A stretch of 64,000 nt of DNA from Serpula lacrymans var. lacrymans S7.9 (GCF_000218685.1 NW_006763290.1:4676908-4740907), one strand, 5' to 3'; numbered from the stretch's first letter, positions 1 through 12,396 are shown. A program made the numbers and translations. Notes: a model not told the origin generated them from the sequence alone.

Positions 1-2
1 TC

Positions 3-2642
3 GATTCGCCAGTTCCACTATCTATATTTCTTGTGGACGACTTGCTGGACATCAGTCGTATATTCGCCGCGCATGAATATTATCCCGCTCTTCATATTCT
101 GCTATCTCGCCATACTTCATCCTTATGGGCATACCGCTTCACCATCCTTGACCGTATACCTGACCATGCACACCCGTCCGAATACAGAGATCTCCTTCCT
201 GGCTGTGATGCCTCCACTGACATGGAAGCCCAGTTCACAGGTCAGAATTGGAGACAGGAGACTGACTGGGCCGAAAGCGTGGACGTGAAGGCAGCTCTTC
301 TCACCTCTGATGCACTCATGGACTTGGGACTCTCTTCGTCTGACCCACAAACACACACAGAGGCTTCTTCAGAGCTATTGACAAGCACAGAAGTAATAAC
401 GTGGTATAAACAGCGCGTCGACCGTGTCATATCCTCAACAGGCATGGTCGACATCGCTCTCGCACTCATACAACATGGCGCATCACAGGGTGTACCCGAC
501 CTCGATGAACTGGGAGAAGAACTCAGTCTTTTAGCACGACTCGTATACGACGTTCCTCATTCAAGCGACGCAGCAGAAGAAGATGACTGGACACTTGCTC
601 GCTGGCATTCTATGGATCCTGCAAGCATAGTCAAAGCTTACCTATCTCACTCAACGCCAGATACCATAGCCAAGGACATCTCTAGGCTTGTCATGCCCTA
701 TCTCTTTGTACTCGAGTCGCGTGCAGAACGAGCAGGACAGCCCGACCCTGATCTCCCCAATCGTCTTCTCTACGATTACATCCTCACCGCCCCTCTCTCC
801 ATCTCCGCAGCCATATTCGAAGCATCCAAACCCACTCTCCTACCCGCCCAACGTCTCGTCCGTGACGATGAAGTCCTCGCCAAACTCGCGCTTGCATGTT
901 TGTATGGCAGCAACAGCAAGACCGAATGGTCAACCATGAGCCGCATATTCGAATGTTTACCCGCTTGGGATATAAATCGCGACGACGAAGACCAAGCAGA
1001 CGAGGCAGATTCTACACTGGTATCCCTCGGCGCATTCGTCGTACCATCTACCGCGCGCCCACACTGCACCGCACCCGACCTACTCCTCTTCTTCAACCCT
1101 CTCCCCCTTGCTTCACTCTCCCGCGCTCTGGACATCCTCGACGTACATCTCGAATCAGGCGAGATATTTGCACGCTGGAACGTCGCCGCCCCTTTGCAGT
1201 GGTTCCTACGAAGCAGCCATGACGCCGCCGAGCAGCGTGCTTGGGCAAACAGGATGGCACGGCGGGCCGGTGGACCTGGGGAAGAATTAACGCGACGTGA
1301 AGACTGGGAATGGTTATTGGATGACATGCTCAAGCTCTGTAGCATAAGCGAGACCGGTTTGAAGAGCGCCTTTGGCCTTCTATCTAACGACGAGGTCATT
1401 CGAATATTCTTTGCAGGCCTTCTGAGCTCGGGTAGTAAGTCTCGGTTTACAATCTCATCACCCAATGCGATTTTCTCATCCATTTTTCTCGATAATCAGG
1501 ATTCAATATCGCCAAAGACATGCTTCGGTCAGCGAACCAAAAGCTGTCGCTTAGCTCCGACGCGGTCGAAGATATCTGTCTAGCCGCATCGAGGGAGTTT
1601 TATGACAACGCGAGTTCTGGTAACTACAAATTTGGGGATATGAAACTAGCATATGAATGGCAAGTCCCCCTTTTCTCTCTTCCTTCTCCCGACAGACGAT
1701 AATGACAGTGAGACCAGTCTGGACGTCCCCCCACCTTCGGATAAACTCTCAAGCGAGAAAGAATTCATCGAAGCCACCTCGCGTCTGTCTTCCTTCAATA
1801 TCATATCCCGTCCCGGCATCCCCATCTCCCCTATCGAAATCCGCCTAACCAAAGACCGCCTCTCCCTCATCTCCCGCGTCCTCTCCAGCAACGCAGACGC
1901 CTACAAACACACCCAAGTCATCCTCGACCTCCTCTACAAGCTCGGATTCCGAAACAACGTCGCCGCCGAGGCCAAGACCCTCGCCATGCTCGCCGACACC
2001 GCTCTGCAAGCCGAGGACTTTGCGAGGGCGTACGAGGCGAGCGAGCGCATGATCCACACCGTTCTGCACCTGCGCTCCGCGGCGCCTTTGGGCGTTGAAG
2101 AACCCATGGTGCAGGAAGCGAGCAACGTGTGTTGGGTGGCGTGCTTTCAGCTGGGCCGTCAGCCTGAATTCCCGGATGTGCGGAAGAAGCTCTTGCTTCT
2201 GGGACGCGCCCTCGAACTATGTCCGGCGGATAAACTGCATGATGTGCTGAACGCTTGGCGCCGCCTCGAGAAAGAAGATCTGGAAAGGCGGCGAGAAGAA
2301 CTGGCAGGTTATGCGACGAAGGCGCCTCGCAAACGGGTGTCGTCTCCTGATAAGCAGCTGTCTTCGCTGGGCATGCGTCTGCATGATTTGCATATGCCCT
2401 CATCGCCATTGGTAAACGCAGAAGACGCTGCTGCACTGGCAAGTCGGACATTCAATCGCATGGCATCAAATTTCCCATTCTCTGTTGGCGCGAGAAGTCG
2501 TTCTACGTTTTCTAGAGAAGATGAATCGGGGGGAAGGGGAGAAGGCGGTGTTGGATTCGATGGGGATGTCGTCTCGGCGCAGGCAAGCCGGGTGCTGCAG
2601 AAGGGTATCGGATGGCTACTCGGGGCAGACGACGACAGTTGA
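3..2642 (+). CDS. SEC39: Sec39-domain protein, Dsl1 tethering complex subunit (5' partial)
   Basis: Sec39/NBAS-family proteins are subunits of the ER Dsl1 tether that captures Golgi-derived COPI vesicles. The frame is already open at the first bases, so the start lies upstream of the window. Exons: 3-1434, 1500-1659, 1718-2642. The N-terminal part shows the Sec39-type 'LDRIPDHAHPSEYRDLLP' stretch. The joined exons read 'LLSSGRFNIAKDMLR' and 'KLAYECLDVPPPSDKL', followed by a conserved 'EFIEATSRLSSF' block. The second intron (1660-1717) needs a GC donor (gcaagt), and only this choice avoids a stop and restores the conserved LDVPPP block. The protein is mostly helical, with no signal peptide or membrane segment. 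It ends convergently 475 bp from the next gene. Family call is firm; the GC donor is inferred from frame and conservation. Confidence 0.9.
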
Positions 2643-3117
2643 CCGGACTCTTTCATGACTTTTTACGAGACACCCTTATTTGTAGTGCAGCTATATGTCT
2701 TGCAATCCTACTTTGCATCAAGTAGAATATGTGTTTGGAAAAAAGTATATATGCACAGGACAGGGAGTATAAAACTTTCAATAACAAAACGAGAGTAAAC
2801 ATGAACGAGAGTGTGTCACAACTGCGAAATAGACGTGCGATAGGACTAAATGGTAACAACAACGAAAAAAGGAAAAGACATTAGAAATATGGTAGTGTGG
2901 ACGCGAAGGACAGGTAGTAATGCAAGAAATACATTGACAACAAAGATTATATGCAAATATAAGATGATAGGATAACGCACGCATACAAGACACTTTAAAA
3001 AAAACCAAGATATAATGAGTGGCGGGGGCGGTGACGTTTATTCTTCAATCCATCCAACCAAGGCGAAAGATCGAGAGCGTAGTTTTTTTGTTGTTGTGTT
3101 GGGATAATTTTGTGGTG
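2643..3117. other. Intergenic gap between convergent genes
   Basis: This is the shared 3' region of the SEC39 gene and the minus-strand coiled-coil gene. It is AT-rich in the middle (about 2700-3010) and carries no open frame with family resemblance. I see no gene, RNA or mobile element here; it should hold the two 3' UTRs. Confidence 0.6.
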
Positions 3118-5875
3118 TTAATACCCACTTCCAAACCGGGCTGCATCCCCAGTACGTGCTCTGGGTCGGTTAACGACCCCTCCTCCTTTCCTAGCTTCCA
3201 ATTCCTTGCCAAACTCGCGAGCACCACGGTCGTCGTGGTCACCATGCATCGATCCCCTCCCACAGACCTCGCAGTAATCCCTATCTCTTCCCTCCGTCCC
3301 GCGCAGATCCTCCACTTCGGCCTTCAAATCCCGCACTTGCCCCTCAAGTTCCCAGATCTGTCGTTGCCAAGCTTTCTTCGCGGAGATGATCTGATCTTGC
3401 AAAGCTTGGATCACCACAGACTGATTTCCTGGCGCAACACTGACAGAAGGCCTTCCATCACTACGCAACGCAGAACCAGGCGTCATTGGTGACATTGCAG
3501 TACCGAGAGAACTGGGGGATTCAGACTCCATATCTGTAGGAGACTCGGACTCTGCTTGTGGGCCGACGACGATATCAGTAAAGTGTGCACTGAAGGTTGT
3601 AGAAACGGGGCGGAGTTTTAGAGCTTGGAAATCGGTAGTGCCAGGCGGTGCACTTTGCGGGGATTGAGGTGCAGGGGTGAAAATCGCACTTGCGATGGGC
3701 GTTATGCGTGACTGAGGAGGCGGCTGAGCAGATGAAAGGGAGCGTGCACCCGTACCTCCTGTAACGATGGACAGTGGAGGAGGGGTGTGTTTCCGCTGCG
3801 GGCTCGTGTTTTGCTTGACAATCGGTTGACTGACCTCGAGCACATCCTGAGAAGCGAGTACATCTTGCAGTGACTTCCCACCGTTAGAATCCTGCAAAAG
3901 AGAGGGTGACAACGAAGGCACTGGTACGCGAGACGGCGGCAGTTTTGGCGTTGTCGGTACGTGCTGGTACGACACGTTGGTTTCCGAGTAGACATCCGAA
4001 AGAGCAGGTACGGGTGGAGGCGTCGTCTTGTCCTTTTCGCGCTCCCGTCCGTTGAATATTCTCATAAACCCACTTTTCTTATGTTTCAACGCACGTGGTC
4101 CCCCCTGGCCAGAGGTAGCTTCTACCTGGGGAGCCCCCACCATAGAGTGCAATGCATTCCTAGCGCGCGCTCCTGCGCTAATAGATCGACCTCTCACCCT
4201 GCCCCCCGGTGGACTTTGACTTGCTCCGCTGCTATTCGATTCATGAGAAATCGAGTTCTCTTGAGATTCGGGGAAACCAAGGCGGGTCAACGTCGTGTTT
4301 GAAGAGGCGGCATCATTGGCCGTAGCGCTTCGAGAGCGTTCTCTGGCCAACGCCTGAGCTTCTTGCAGGGAAATAAGGGTGACTGTAGGGGATGTAGGAT
4401 GGTCAATCCACCTCTGGAAGCCATTAGGGCCCCCAGGAGCCAATAGTTTTGTTTCGCGATCCTGGTTGATACGCAGCGAATTCAAATCGTGCGTGCGAAG
4501 TGTATGATTGTTCACCGAAACGGGAGCAGATATCTCTTTCCCCTGTATTCGGTTGCTGCTAGGTAGAGCTGGCTCGCGAGCCTTTGACGCTAGGGATGCG
4601 GCAGATGTGTCCGGAGTGATGGTTGATACCGCTCCAGACCGAGAGCTCATCGTGTCCGTTACTGTCACGTTTGATTCGCTACGGGGCATATGGCTAAATA
4701 CGGACCGACTCGGGGAACAGGGAAAGCGCTCTGGGACGTATGACACCACCAAGTCTGGATTAGCGTAGGGATGAACAAAGTCGTCGTTGGATGGTCTTTT
4801 GTGGGAGGAGTGTGGGGACGAGGGGGTCCTAGTGCGGGCGTAGGGTCTAGGTATGTCGGAAGACGGAGAGGAATTGATAGGCTGAGAGGACGGAGAAGAT
4901 TGTGTGTAGTTTGTAAAAGAATGAGGGGCGGCTAAAAAATGATGTGAATCAGCCTGAGCTCTAAGGAAAGGATTGTGTGATAGTTGGAATTGACCTGTAC
5001 GAGGTAAGGAGAAATTCTGACGAGCGATAGAAGGACCGATGGAGGACGAGGGGGAGGGAGTGAGGGATGAGGTAGAGAGGGACTCGTGCGCAAGGGTACT
5101 AAAAATAAGAGAAAATAGAGTTTGTTAGAGAAAAAGAAAGAAAGCAAGTATCGGCCAATGGGTTTGACTGAGAAGAAATAAAGACTGACTATAAGGCGCC
5201 CCTTGAGCTAGAGTAGTTACCCGCGGATATTTCGAAGGAGTTCTTCTGCTTTGGGTGTGAACGAGCGGACTCGCCGCTGGGTCTGGCGGTAGAAGTAGCG
5301 CGGCCAAAGGCCCTGATGATGACCTCGCCCCTTGAGCTTTTTGTCCTATTTTTCCTAGCAAATAAGGCAGACTTGCTGCTACGGTCAGATTCGTTCCCTT
5401 CTTCACGAGTGTCCTCGCCAGTCTCCCAAGGAGCGCGGGAATGGAATCTCATCTTTGGGCCGAGCAAGCTCATTCTGTGCTCCGAGTCTGGATCGCTGTC
5501 GTTTGGGCTGTGGGTGTCGCCCTGACCGCAGGTATTGGAAGAGGCAGCGGGGTACGGATCGTCGTCGAGGTCCAAGGTGCTAGCGGTGGGGTCATTGAGA
5601 CGATCACGATGCGAGTAGGGGGAGTGAGGCTCTGAGATGGAGGGAGGGGGTGGGTCGAGAGGAAAGGAGGGAGACGCGTCGCCGTCGCCGTCGTCGTCGT
5701 CGTCTGGTCTGTGGTGGGGGCGGGGGGTGAAGTAGGGGTGACTGTAGACAGAGGGGGAGTCTGGGAACTGTGAGAGGGAGGGGAAGCGCGGGTGGTGTTG
5801 GAGAGGTGGGTTGCGGTGATGGAGGAGGGAGTTGTCGTCATTAGCGTCCATGGGAGAAGGGAAGGACGAGGTCAT
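3118..5875 (-). CDS. Conserved Ser/Pro-rich coiled-coil protein, function unknown
   Basis: Two exons (5875-5190 and 5098-3118) give about 888 residues. The junction was chosen because the donor gtcagt at 5189 and the acceptor at 5099 join 'SRGALY' to 'TLAHESLSTSSL' and keep the frame open to the stop; the nearer donor at 5220 leads to early stops. The N-terminal third is acidic and low-complexity (Asp-rich run, Pro/Ser/His-rich). The middle is Ser/Thr/Pro-rich, as in disordered regulatory proteins. Near the C-terminus, an 'LQDQIISAKKAWQRQIWELE' coiled coil of about 50 residues is followed by a CEVCGRG cysteine pair. ATG 5875 is used; ATG 5851 in frame is an alternative. No enzyme motif is visible. 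It resembles hypothetical proteins of agaricomycetes as I recall them. A signalling or scaffold role would be a guess. Confidence 0.7.
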
Positions 5876-6457
5876 GAGGGAGGGGAAGGGGAATGGCTGG
5901 ATTGGCTGAGCGAGACAGAGCAAGCCAGTCTTCGAGGCACAAATAACCCATAACTAAATAATTTATATTTTAATTTAATATATCCCATCACTTCCTTATT
6001 CGGGACAGATCAGATCTCCCATGATCAGGGTCTCTCCCTGTCCCATGCAACTGACACCACTGCACTCCATCTTTACACCCCCCATCTATGGGTAAAAATC
6101 AGTGGCTGGTTCTCCAACTGCACAGCTCTTTTCTCACACAACCCATCACTCCTCGTCCTCAATGCAAGGCTAAACCATGACTCCCTGTGAGAAATCATCA
6201 ACCAGCCTTGATGAGTATCGCTCATGCTGTACGTACTTTCTTTTCTCGGTACATTTCACAAAACATGCAAAATCGTATGTCATTTGCGCTTCTTCTGTCT
6301 TCGATCGAACCCAACTCGCTACCGACTCCGGCACTCTGTCGGCCGCGGCCTGTCAATTTACTTCCTCTCCGGCCCTTCCCGGCCCTTTCCCCTCCCCATT
6401 CGGAACCGCTCTCCCATTCCAGTCACTGCGTCCGTACAGCGTCCTTCTTTTCGAACA
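5876..6457. other. Divergent promoter region
   Basis: This 582-bp stretch lies between the minus-strand coiled-coil gene and CGR1, which point away from each other. It includes an AT-rich tract at about 5954-5982 and pyrimidine-rich sequence just before the CGR1 start. Open frames here run into CGR1 out of its coding frame and have no recognisable content. No gene is called. Confidence 0.55.
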
Positions 6458-7015
6458 ATGTCTGCAGCACCACAGCAGATAAGCACAGATACGGAGGCAC
6501 CCATCCCCATCACCGCTTCCTCCAATGGCAAACTATCAGGAAAACCTTGGAAGGCACTAAAAACAGCAACCGTGTACGCACCTCGTCCTTCCTTGTTTTC
6601 TTCTTCTTTTTTCAAACAAGCTCACCGCCATGCAGTCGCTCCCAATGCTCCATCGGTCACAAGGCAAAGAGCTGGCAGGACAGAATGGAGAAGACAAAGA
6701 AAGAACACGCTATCAAGAAGCTCGAGACAGAGCTGAAAGACGAGAAAAAAGCCGACATTAAACGGTGCGTCTCCTTCATCCTCACCCATCCCACCTTTCC
6801 CAGCAGCTCCTCTTCCCTTTTCACAGGAGACGAGACATCACCCTCGCACGAAGGAACGCCGCAGAGGAGCGTCTTAGACTCGAAGAAGAAAAGGCAAAGG
6901 TTAGGGGTCATTCTCCACCTTCGATCTTATCCTGATGTCCTTTTTTCAGATGGGTGCAAGAAAAGCCGCCAGGCTGAGACGGAGAGCCGGAAGGACAAAG
7001 AAGATAAACGGTTGA
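6458..7015 (+). CDS. CGR1: rRNA-processing protein Cgr1
   Basis: Cgr1 is a small, very basic nucleolar protein needed for 60S subunit maturation and pre-rRNA processing. Exons: 6458-6573, 6636-6764, 6827-6899, 6950-7015; 127 residues. The N-terminus reads 'LSGKPWKALKTATVRSQ', the centre 'KSWQDRMEKTKKEHAIKK', then a charged Lys/Glu/Arg helix and a C-terminus 'MGARKAARLRRRAGRTKK'. All are hallmarks of the family, and the length is typical. Each intron is about 50-62 nt. A single long unspliced frame crosses the locus but destroys these motifs. The gene ends convergently 116 bp from VPS18. Confident. Confidence 0.92.
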
Positions 7016-7131
7016 TACACTCCCTCTCTCGCATCACCGCCGACCATGCCTCTTTCCCATAACGCGTATCTTATTGTCAAACTCATGTAAAACACAAATC
7101 ATATAAAAAAGGGTATTACCAAATATCTTTA

Positions 7132-7686
7132 TTAAAGTGCCCACGTCGTATCCTCCTCCCCAACCTTGATAAACGGCTTGTCCAACCCAGCCACAACACT
7201 CTCACAAAGCGGACACTTGCTCGCAAGCACGTCGTCAAGCTCTCCTCTCAGCTTCTCCATCTTCTTCTCCACATCCTTATCCATCTGACTCCCCTTGCCT
7301 CCAAGTCCCATAGATGGTATCCACCCGGGCGCCGTAACCACGGAAGCTAATGCGTCCGGCACGATCATATCTCTCAATCGGTCTCCCGCAGATAACAAGT
7401 TTCGTCCAAAAGAGCCGGCCGCCTTCGTACCATTCTGTAGTGGGCTCGTCAGATTCGTAAAGTTCGAAGAGAGCAGCGTTCGCTGTTGCGCAGTCTGCCG
7501 TGCGTGTCCGTTGGCACCAGCGAGCGAAGGGTTTGATATGCTCGATCGGTCAACAGGCCCCTGCGTCCCCTTCACCAACTCCGTTTGCAACGTGAGAATC
7601 CGTCTTAGAGCATGCGCCGGTAGATAATCCTTAGCCTAAAAAAGTGAACCATCAATATATGCGCCACTAGGCCTCTGATCAATGTG

Positions 7687-7717
<31 letters not shown>

Positions 7718-10700
7718 GCACCAAGCTAATGAGACAATCGGCGTGGAAGGTGTGTTGACAAGGAAACACGTAAAACTGTCTCGTAAGTAGAAGTTGCGAG
7801 CAGACAGAGCATCGTTCGCCAGCGTCGATGGTCACGAAACGGTTCTTCAGCGCAGCTATATCTTGCTTGATCGACTCCGCCGTGCGTGTAGCTTCATCCA
7901 TCTCGCTCTTCAATCCATCGATATGCGCCGAGTACCCTTCCAGAGCATGAGCAATCTCCTCCTTGAAATCATCAATAACGACGAAATCTGGGAAAAACGG
8001 TAGGATGTCTTCGATTTTCAGAATATCAGTGTCCTCCAAAAACTGCATAGCACTATATATGCACACGTGAATCAGCAACGATGACTCAAGCGTGACAGCC
8101 AGACCACTTACGACTTGATGTCCTTCTTGTCTTGCACGACATATCGTGCGATCTTCAACCAAAGTTTTTTCTTCAACGGCGCATCATCCTCCGGCATATC
8201 TGCATTGATCTTCGCAAGTTCGAGATCGCCCTTTTCCAACGCTAAATCCACGCTGTTCTCCCAAAGGCCCATCTTCGAATAGATATGCACACATGGCTGC
8301 GTCCGCCCCGTCTGCTTGCAAAGCCGCAGCGCGTAGTCAAGGTCGTAATACGGTTTTTGAGTCAGCGGATCCGCAGGAGCGGTGGAGAGGAAGCGCAAGA
8401 GGGGACCGTCGTCTCCCGGCGCACGCGAGTGCAAGGTATGGAAGGTGACGAGAAGGTTGTGGACGACGTGCGAGGTGTTGAGCTGTTCGAAGACCACGTG
8501 GTTGAGGTATCGCACGGCGTGGTTGGGCGTAAGAGGATCCCGGTGGAGATGTTGGAGCTGCAACAAGGATGGCACGAGGCGCAGGGGATCTAGAAGTGGT
8601 TGGCGAAGCCATGAATCCACCGTTTCCTTGGGCGCTTGATGTATGAGTACGGGACCGAAGCGATAGTACAGTTCGAGGTCAGACTGTCACACGAGTTATA
8701 GACGCAGTTGAAGCAAAGTGAAATTAAAGAGACACTTACCTGACGGTTAATCGCATCAATAGCTTTCATCCACTCTTCCTCCAGAATCCAATGTTCGATT
8801 ACACGTCCATAATCACCCACTACACCAGCATAGAAGAGGTACATATCGGTTCGACCATGCCCCTGAATCAACTCATAGACAGTATTTGGCTCTAGATTGC
8901 CCTTTAAACCAAAGTTAAGCTGATTTCAGGCCCAGACACAATTCGATACACACCTTGTAAGTCTCGAAGAAATGGCGTAAATCCTCTTCCAGGACCATCC
9001 GCTCAGCCCGCAGATTTTCGACATCGTCTGAAGCTGATTCAGATGCTATGATATCGTCGAGCTCATTGCATTTGCTCAAGTAGAACTCGACCAGCCAGGT
9101 AGCCAGCATCATGCGTTGCGTGAGGTCCTGCAAATCATGTCAGCTTGTATGGACTTCAAATCTTTGTTAGCCACATACATTCTTACGCGTCCTCTCCAGT
9201 CTCGAGATCAGGTATGACCGCAATGCATCCCGCTCACCCACGTCCAAAAACTTGAGAGCAACTTCCTCAAACGATACCGAACACTGAGCGAAACACTGTG
9301 CAGCTTGGAAATAGCGTTTTTCATCGAAGAAGGATTGAGCTTGTGCAGAGAGGACATGATTTCGTTGACCGGCTGTCTAATCAGACGGAAACACATTAGT
9401 CTAGCGAGAAGGATAAGGCGAGATCAAATCACCTTGGCATACTTCAAGGCAGCATCGAATTTGCCCTGAGCAAGGTAATTTTTCCAGACGTCGCGACTCT
9501 CATTATCGACCACCAATTCGAAAATTGACTGGTCGGTATACACCCAATACGTTTTCCTCACAGGGTCAGCAGTTAGCCCCCGTACAACCTCGTTCGGTTT
9601 CTTGGAGTAGTCATTAATAAGCACGTAAGACAAGAGAACATCTACTTATGTAATTAACTCACCAGAGGCAATACATCCTCGTAGGATTGTTTTTCGTCAA
9701 GGTTGCAAATGCCTATTATTTTATTCTTGTATAAGAGAATGAAATGGAATTCTGTCAGTGCCATCGAGAGAGGAGCATCAGCACCAAATACGGCTCCGCT
9801 TGGTGATATGGATGGAGAAGATAATGAGGGATAAGGAAGTAATTGGGCAGAGTCAATATGGTCATCAGCGTTTGGATCAAAGTTAAGCTTTCCATGGTAG
9901 ATACCAGGTCCTAGACACACGCAACTCAGTGATGTGATTTAGGGTACAATAAACTATCCTACCTGTCATCCACGCCAAACATTTTGGTAGTGAGAGAGCC
10001 TGGTCAGAATTCTGTGTATAGAAGTGAAGCTCCGAGTGTTGCAAATTTCCAGGAAGTTCAGAGATCTCTTTGGAATATTAAAACATGGCAAGAATCAATG
10101 TGGGAATACTAACTAGGAGCCATATCACGATATTGTGCAAACAAAGCCGAGAACACGCGTCCACCTTCGTCAGACCGTCGATCGGGAGTACCCACGAACT
10201 GATATATTCGAGAAGGTGTGGTCACGATGATAAGTGCATTCGAGGCGTCAGAAGGAGGGAAGAAGTCGAACTTGATACCTGTGATTGGGTGCTTCTCGGG
10301 AAGAGTAAAGACCATTTGAAGATAACGCTCTTGGGACTTGAAGAAATCCTCTTCAGCATCAAGTACAGCTTCAAATATGACACCTCCTCGTGTGCCAATC
10401 AGAATTTCGCGAGTAGACGTCGAATGAGATGAAGACAGCAGAGCAGTCTTATTCCACGCGACACTCTCTATGACCATCTTGAATGATTTGAGTACTCTTG
10501 GCTTTTTCCAGCCACGATATAGATACCAATTCTCCCCAGATATAGATGTCACGATTAAATGTCGACCAGATGGATCCAAGAACATCTTATGGATGGTCAT
10601 CTCCGTAGGCTTCCGAGGAATTGGTATCTTGACAACTTGCTCGGCATGTGAGAGCTCGATAAGAACGATCGTATTAGAGGATAAGGTCATTGCGAGTATA

Positions 10701-11071
10701 TCTGAAGAGACGGCGAGTGATACCAATGGTGCTGGTAAGGTGTACTGGACTCGACCAAGGTCAAATATAGGCGTGTTAACTGCAGCAGCGACAGGAAATT
10801 GACTGCCTCCCTGCAAGACTATCAATTTCTAAAGAGTTCTAAAAACGAGCAAAGCTTACTGCACTGGTTATTCCTTCGAGCTCGGCACGAACTTCGTCAC
10901 GGTCATGATATGCTGAAGCCTCGAAACCCTCGAATTGTAACTGAGGATGCGGGGCTGACCCATGAAATCCTCCAGCCGGTACCGTAGTATGTTCAACGAC
11001 TGAAAATTAGAACGTTAGAAATGTCAGAAACATAAACTTTGTTAGCTTGAAGACCAACATTCATCGAACAT
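7132..11071 (-). CDS. VPS18: Vacuolar sorting protein Vps18 (HOPS/CORVET core, RING-type)
   Basis: Vps18 is a core subunit of the HOPS and CORVET tethers acting at vacuole and endosome fusion. Twelve exons fit: 11071-11059, 10999-10860, 10810-10114, 10067-9963, 9910-9663, 9600-9433, 9376-9179, 9127-8954, 8901-8740, 8683-8112, 8052-7722, 7635-7132; 1103 residues, close to the usual size. The N-terminal half matches the Pep3/Vps18 beta-propeller; the middle is alpha-solenoid. 'FLEDTDILKIEDILPFFPDF' is a Vps18 hallmark. A coiled coil precedes the C-terminal RING: CSVC, CQHTFHADC and finally CPLC. An intron containing a run of 28 A separates the two halves of the RING. The first exon is only 13 nt (MFDE plus one base). 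Every phase closes, so the model is strong. Confidence 0.93.
7687..7714. repeat. 28-nt poly(A) homopolymer inside a VPS18 intron
   Basis: Uninterrupted run of 28 A on the plus strand (T on the transcribed sense). It lies 6 nt downstream of the donor of the last VPS18 intron, in the segment that splits the RING finger. A tract this long is prone to replication slippage and to sequencing error. Confidence 0.95.
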
Positions 11072-11284
11072 TGCGTTTGTCGAAAGTCAAGGTCAGGGTA
11101 CGGCGCCGGATACTGTACGTTCGGTGCTACGCCGTATAATAGGCCGCCCGCTACCGGCAAATGCCGGCCTCTAAATTATACTCGGGATGCTCCCGTCGAC
11201 TCGGAAGAGCCGAAGTTATCACTCAAGGTCTGCGTCTGATTAACATCTCCTCAATTTTACATTCCTGGTAAATAGACAGTCAAC
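11072..11284. promoter_or_regulatory. Divergent promoter of VPS18 and the SHB17-like gene, with a palindrome
   Basis: 213 bp separate the two divergent start codons. The interval contains the perfect 14-nt inverted repeat CCGGCAAATGCCGG at 11154-11167 inside a short GC-rich island, flanked by AT-rich sequence. Binding by a dimeric regulator is possible but unproven; the palindrome could be chance. Confidence 0.45.
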
Positions 11285-12396
11285 ATGTCACGTCCTATGC
11301 CCCGTCTATTCTTGATACGCCATGGTGAGCAACAGTCTTGATATGACATATAACACTCGTGTATCACACGGTCCCTTATCATACCCGTTCTGCGTTAGGG
11401 GAAACCGAGTGGTCTCTCAACGGGTAAGTTATGTTCTCAGTGACTCTATAACCTCTCGATCTGAACCCGCGGTGATAGTCGCCATGTAGGTGTATTTCCC
11501 CCTAAGAAAGCTGATTTCGTACAGAAATATTGCTTGACCGAAATAGACCGGTCGCACCGATATTCCCTTGACACAGCGAGGTGAAGGTCAGATCAAGTCC
11601 AAAGCTGAGATCCTAGTTGGCGATGGAAGTAAGTCTCATCGATCATCACCATGACCCAATTCGCTAACTCTATGTTCCAGAAATTATCGACCCAAAGAAC
11701 CTTAGTATAGCATTCATTTCGCCTCGTCAACGTTCCCACAAGACCTTCCATCTTTTGTTTGAGCATTTGCCTCAAGTTCCGGATCACATACTCTCAGAGG
11801 AAGTTCGCGAGTGGGATTATGGCGATTACGAGGGACTCTTGACGCATGAGATCAGGGCTAAGAACCCGGGTTGGGATATCTGGAGGGATGGGTAGGTGAC
11901 GCTTGGCTTGAGCTAAGGGCATTAGATTAAACCTAATCGACCAAGCTGCCCTGGGGGTGAAAGTGTTGAGGAGATGTGCAATCGGATAGACAACGTGATC
12001 CTTAAGGTTTGTTCTGCGAAAGGGCAGAAAGTTTGACCATTGATGTATTCGCATTTCAGGTTCGCGAATACCATAGGCAGTACGTGGAAGAAGGAAAGAA
12101 CACACGAGACGTTCTTATCATCGCGCATGGACATTTCAACCGTGTCTTTATATCTCGATGGGTTCGGTTTGGGCTCGCGTTAGGTACGATGTCTATAAGA
12201 CCTGGTAGTATCTGTATTAATGCCTGGTTATGAAGGTACTCACTTTAACGTTGAACCCGGAGGTGTCAGTGCTTTTTGCCGACTTCGTCGTTTGATTTAC
12301 TCACAATCATGTTAGGTCTCCGTACTCAGTTATAATCACAACTCGCTGGATGAGCCAGCGCTGAACGCACTGAACTTATATGCTGATTTGAAGTAG
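11285..12396 (+). CDS. SHB17: Histidine phosphatase, Shb17-like (sedoheptulose-1,7-bisphosphatase type)
   Basis: Histidine-phosphatase (phosphoglycerate-mutase fold) protein of 219 residues. Nine exons: 11285-11324, 11399-11423, 11479-11485, 11547-11628, 11681-11891, 11946-12006, 12060-12183, 12236-12264, 12316-12396. The catalytic RHG triad is at residues 12-14 ('LFLIRHGETEW'), followed by 'GRTDIPLTQRGEGQ', 'EEVREWDYGDYEG', 'WDIWRDG' and the second catalytic His in 'IIAHGHFNRV'. REWDYGDYEG and WxIWRDG are typical of Shb17, which dephosphorylates sedoheptulose-1,7-bisphosphate to feed riboneogenesis. The third exon is only 7 nt (tcgccat); without it the 'NGRHTGRTD' block and the frame are lost. 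Family sure; substrate is inferred from motif resemblance. Confidence 0.85.

Noticed and set aside
776..1483. Long minus-strand open frame of 235 codons
   Set aside because: Lies wholly antisense to conserved SEC39 coding sequence, is Arg/Ser-rich in the manner of a shadow frame, and has no family resemblance.
6187..7062. Unspliced 291-codon plus-strand frame over the CGR1 locus
   Set aside because: It reads through introns and destroys the Cgr1 N- and C-terminal motifs that the four-exon model restores.
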